A stretch of 56,359 bases of DNA from an uncultured Scytonema sp. (GTDB lineage: Bacteria > Cyanobacteriota > Cyanobacteriia > Cyanobacteriales > Nostocaceae), in the NCBI GenBank assembly GCA_937873135.1, contig CALMVQ010000099.1, forward strand, positions 1-56,359. Reading direction: 5' to 3'. The position numbers were made by a program, and so were the translations under genes. Below the pieces are notes generated by a model. That model was not told where the DNA came from, ran no database searches, and worked only from the letters and a program-made list of their open reading frames with translations. Below are positions 54,530 to 56,359 of the stretch, in pieces (the stretch's first letter is position 1; each line of letters begins with the position of its first letter).

Positions 54530-55003
54530 CTAGTTCAAGAAAAATTTTCCCGAAATTGGGTTGTCTTTGAGGGATTGAACAAAATCCCTTAAAGTCATTA
54601 ATTTGCCATTTAAGGTGAACTTAGGGGTGCCATTTGGAGTAACAATTCTCACCTCACCGTCTTTGATCTGAATCTTATTCTTAATGCTGTCCCATAGAGT
54701 GTCGAAGCTCTCGTCATCCTTGCAACCATTAGCATCAAGAAACTTTTGGCGCACTTCGGTTTTTAGCGATCGTGCTTCTGCAGCTTGGGTACGCGCCTCA
54801 AAGTGCTTGATTACATCTCCATAAGCACTCTCTCTTAGGGTTTTGTTTTCAGCCTGAACTTGCTCTAACTGAGTTTTTATGATTTCCAGTTGTGAGATTA
54901 AAGCGGCCGATCTCTGGTATTCCGCTTTTAAGGCAAGCTTTGCATTGGTTAACAAGACTTTGTCATCTAGTTGCTGTTTGTTTTTAATTTTGTCTGATTC
55001 CAT
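54530..55003 (-). CDS. Coiled-coil protein of unknown function
   Basis: A 157-residue acidic-basic protein. Residues ~20-80 form a coiled coil (NAKLALKAEYQRSAALISQL, EIIKTQLEQVQAENKTLRE). Residues ~85-157 are a mixed domain with VRQKFLDANGCKDDESFDTL and VTPNGTPKFTLNGKLMTLRD. The pattern coiled coil plus small C-terminal domain resembles some phage-type proteins, but I cannot name a family. Copy D of the conserved element lies 190 bp upstream on the same strand. Confidence 0.6.
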   Translation of the reverse strand: MESDKIKNKQQLDDKVLLTNAKLALKAEYQRSAALISQLEIIKTQLEQVQAENKTLRESAYGDVIKHFEARTQAAEARSLKTEVRQKFLDANGCKDDESFDTLWDSIKNKIQIKDGEVRIVTPNGTPKFTLNGKLMTLRDFVQSLKDNPISGKFFLN

Positions 55004-55190
55004 TTTGCTCTCAGGGGTTATATTTATTCAGTGTATTTTTATTAGATTTTAATTCAAAAAAATGTATTAACCTGGCAAATCTTATTCAAAATAAATATTG
55101 TAAATTTTGTTGATAATACTTTTGTCTTTTCTGAAGCATAATTTGAGGTGATCCACTTACTATTTATTTTAATAATTGCAATCTTTCTAG
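55004..55190. other. Promoter region of the coiled-coil gene
   Basis: Very AT-rich (for example 55020-55180). It separates the coiled-coil gene from conserved element D. No gene. Confidence 0.4.
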
Positions 55191-55262
55191 TACAAATTAT
55201 ACAACTTATACGCTATTCAAACGCTTGCTCAAACATGATTTATGACAACAGGGTGTCATACT
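55191..55262 (-). repeat. Conserved ~75-bp element, copy D
   Basis: On the reverse strand: TATGACACCC, TGTTGTCATAAATCATGTTT, GAGCAAGCGTTTGAATAGCG, TATAAGTTGTAT, TTTGTACTAG. It is the closest match to copy A (18530-18606), which lies 37 kb away in the other orientation. In the plus direction it is about 45 bp upstream of the fasciclin remnant; in the minus direction it lies upstream of the coiled-coil gene. Confidence 0.65.
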
Positions 55263-55305
55263 AAACCTTGTTAACAGATCCCACGCTCACCGCGAATGCA
55301 AATAC

Positions 55306-55466
55306 ATGGCTGACATTGTTGATACTCCAGAAAAGTACTGGTTTTTTCGGCACTCTAGTAGTTGCGGTCAATGCTGGTGGTCTGGTAAATACTCTTAAAG
55401 GAACTGGACCATAAATGGTCTTTGCCCATACTGACGAGGCTTTTGCTAAGCTTCCATCTGGTCCAA
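55306..55466 (+). pseudogene. Decayed fasciclin-domain (FAS1) gene, 5' part
   Basis: ATG 55306 gives MADIVDTPEKYWFF. One frame over, the FAS1 text continues GTLVVAVNAGGLVNTLKGTG, P-stop-MVFAHTDEAFAKLPSGPM. FAS1 proteins of cyanobacteria begin MADIVDTA and contain FxTLVAAVKAAGLVDTLK and TVFAPTDEAFAKLP, so the identity is firm. A frameshift in a T run (55336-55341), a stop at 55408 and loss of the remainder make it a pseudogene. It runs into the zinc-ribbon gene. Confidence 0.82.
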
Positions 55467-55534
55467 TGCAATTGCCTTCCTCCCTAATCACTGCTTGCAG
55501 CCAAGGTCGTCTATCTCCAACAATCAGTGAATTC

Positions 55535-55645
55535 ATGATGAGTAAGCATAGTTGTCCTTACTGTTCAGACGTTTTACTCCGTCACGTACGTTTGGGAAAA
55601 CTTTACTGGCGTTGTAGCTGCTGTCATCAGGAAATGCCAGTTTAA
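55535..55645 (+). CDS. Small zinc-ribbon protein, copy 3
   Basis: A 36-residue peptide beginning MMSKHSCPYCSDVLLRHVRL and ending YWRCSCCHQEMPV. It aligns with copies 1 and 2 over the ribbon (CxxCSDxLLRH, YWRCSxCxQEMP). The frame is open to 55415, but the upstream part is decayed fasciclin DNA, so I take the ATG pair at 55535. It may bind one zinc. It is followed by a terminator-like hairpin and a receiver-only regulator on the same strand. Confidence 0.6.
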   Translation: MMSKHSCPYCSDVLLRHVRLGKLYWRCSCCHQEMPV

Positions 55646-55778
55646 AAAACCAAACCAGAAAAAAGGAATTCAGATTGATTTAACACTTTTCTTAATTTTT
55701 ATATTGTAGTTAAAAAAATCACCCTAGAAATGAAACAGTACCCTATCATGCTGTGCGGAAATCAATAAAATACCAGTC

Positions 55779-55815
55779 ACCTGGTTAACTCCTCTCTAGG
55801 GTTACCAGGTTTTTT
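55779..55815 (+). terminator. Terminator or attenuator before the response regulator
   Basis: ACCTGGTTAAC (55779-55789) pairs with GTTACCAGGT (55801-55810), with one bulged T, and is followed by six T. It ends 37 bp before the regulator ATG. It may end the zinc-ribbon transcript or control read-through into the regulator. Confidence 0.65.
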
Positions 55816-55851
55816 AGCACTGTTGCAAGTGAAATCACTATTGGGGCGCAG

Positions 55852-56268
55852 ATGTATCCAAATAATAGATTTTCTACTAATATTCAATCTCTCCAAGGGC
55901 TGCGAGTACTGCTTGTAGACAATAATGTCCATTTCTGCCATTTGATGACGCTGCTACTGCAAGCCTATGGTGTGGAGGTGCAAACGGCATTTTTAGCCCA
56001 GCAAGCTTTGAAAATATTTGTGCAATGGCAACCTGATGTCCTCGTGAGTGACATTGCCTTGCCTCTTGAGGATGGCTATGCCCTGATTCAACAAGTGAGA
56101 ACCAACGCCGGAGAGCGAGGAGAAGTGGTGCTAGCCATTGCTGTGATAGACTTTGCCAATGAAAAGATGCTTCAACGTGCTCTGTGTGCTGGGTTTGACC
56201 TATGGTTCACCAAACCCTTTGATCTTGATGAGTTCGTTGCTGAGCTTGCCTGTTTAGCAATTTGTTAA
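55852..56268 (+). CDS. Receiver-only response regulator, copy 2
   Basis: A 138-residue CheY-like protein: MYPNNRFSTNIQSL, then LLVDNNVHFCHLM (acidic pocket here D-N-N rather than D-x-D/E), phosphoacceptor Asp in VLVSDIALPLEDGY, Thr/Ser switch region AVIDFANE and Lys in WFTKPFDLDEF. About 70% of residues match the regulator at 36031. It stops after LACLAIC; the corresponding codon is AAA in the other copy. The weakened acidic pocket may lower phosphorylation. No output domain. Probably works with the small zinc-ribbon protein or an unlinked kinase. Confidence 0.82.
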   Translation: MYPNNRFSTNIQSLQGLRVLLVDNNVHFCHLMTLLLQAYGVEVQTAFLAQQALKIFVQWQPDVLVSDIALPLEDGYALIQQVRTNAGERGEVVLAIAVIDFANEKMLQRALCAGFDLWFTKPFDLDEFVAELACLAIC

Positions 56269-56312
56269 TAGTCCTCATACACTATTGCTCAACGGATTTT
56301 GGGTCATGACAG

Positions 56313-56359
56313 AACTTGGCAAAAGTTAAAAGTTAAAAGGCACTCATAAAGAAAAAGAA
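56313..56359 (-). repeat. Left edge of another heptamer-armed element
   Basis: GGCAAAAGTTAAAAGTTAAA, AGGCACTCATAAAGAAAAAG is the reverse complement of the right edge of the copy at 27060-27252. The window ends inside it. Confidence 0.6.

Overview
The window looks like accessory-rich chromosome of a filamentous, probably heterocystous cyanobacterium. The evidence is an allophycocyanin-alpha-type protein, NblA, a CAAD-domain protein, a CruF-type carotenoid hydratase, DUF1830, many GCGATCGC (HIP1) sites, pentapeptide-repeat proteins, tandem heptanucleotide tracts, and remnants of several insertion-sequence families. No species can be named from sequence alone.

Layout. 1-5.7 kb: partial NarL-type response regulator, CHAT/TPR protein, PIN toxin with antitoxin, and two tandem broken AAA-like genes. 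5.9-10.4 kb: membrane-anchored amidase, flavin/PNPOx-type protein, fused molybdate transporter ModBC, and a Uma2 nuclease-like gene bracketed by duplicated modBC tail sequence. 10.9-18.3 kb: photosynthesis/signalling block with a pentapeptide protein, an ApcA-like phycobiliprotein, a 1405-residue CheB-CheR-PAS-kinase-receiver hybrid, a small membrane protein and an adrenodoxin-spaced [2Fe-2S] ferredoxin. 19.1-22.6 kb: four uncharacterised genes ending in an acyl-lipid desaturase. 22.6-24.8 kb: a NACHT NTPase converging on the desaturase. 24.8-29.5 kb: decayed IS4-type transposase, CAAD protein, CruF and NblA.

29.5-42.5 kb is a stress/energy block: FtsH, phosphoketolase, an MgtA-like P-type ATPase and a histidine kinase. 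It is interleaved with two copies of a module made of a receiver-only regulator and a small zinc-ribbon protein. A third copy lies at 55.3-56.3 kb. 43-46 kb holds decayed genes, DUF1830 and an HdeD-like membrane protein. 46.2-50.5 kb is a run of small-molecule enzymes (cupin, quinone oxidoreductase, alpha/beta hydrolase, nitroreductase, NmrA-like) whose last gene is cut by an IS630-type element. 52.6-56.3 kb: second pentapeptide protein, short-form ribosome hibernation factor, a coiled-coil protein and the third regulator/zinc-ribbon module.

The least explained signal is in the repeats. At least two families of dispersed, ORF-less foldback elements have a conserved core flanked by inverted arms whose sequence differs from copy to copy but stays complementary within a copy. 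A separate ~75-bp sequence occurs four times. One foldback end supplies the DNA just upstream of the hibernation-factor gene, and a decayed fasciclin gene has been overwritten by the zinc-ribbon gene.
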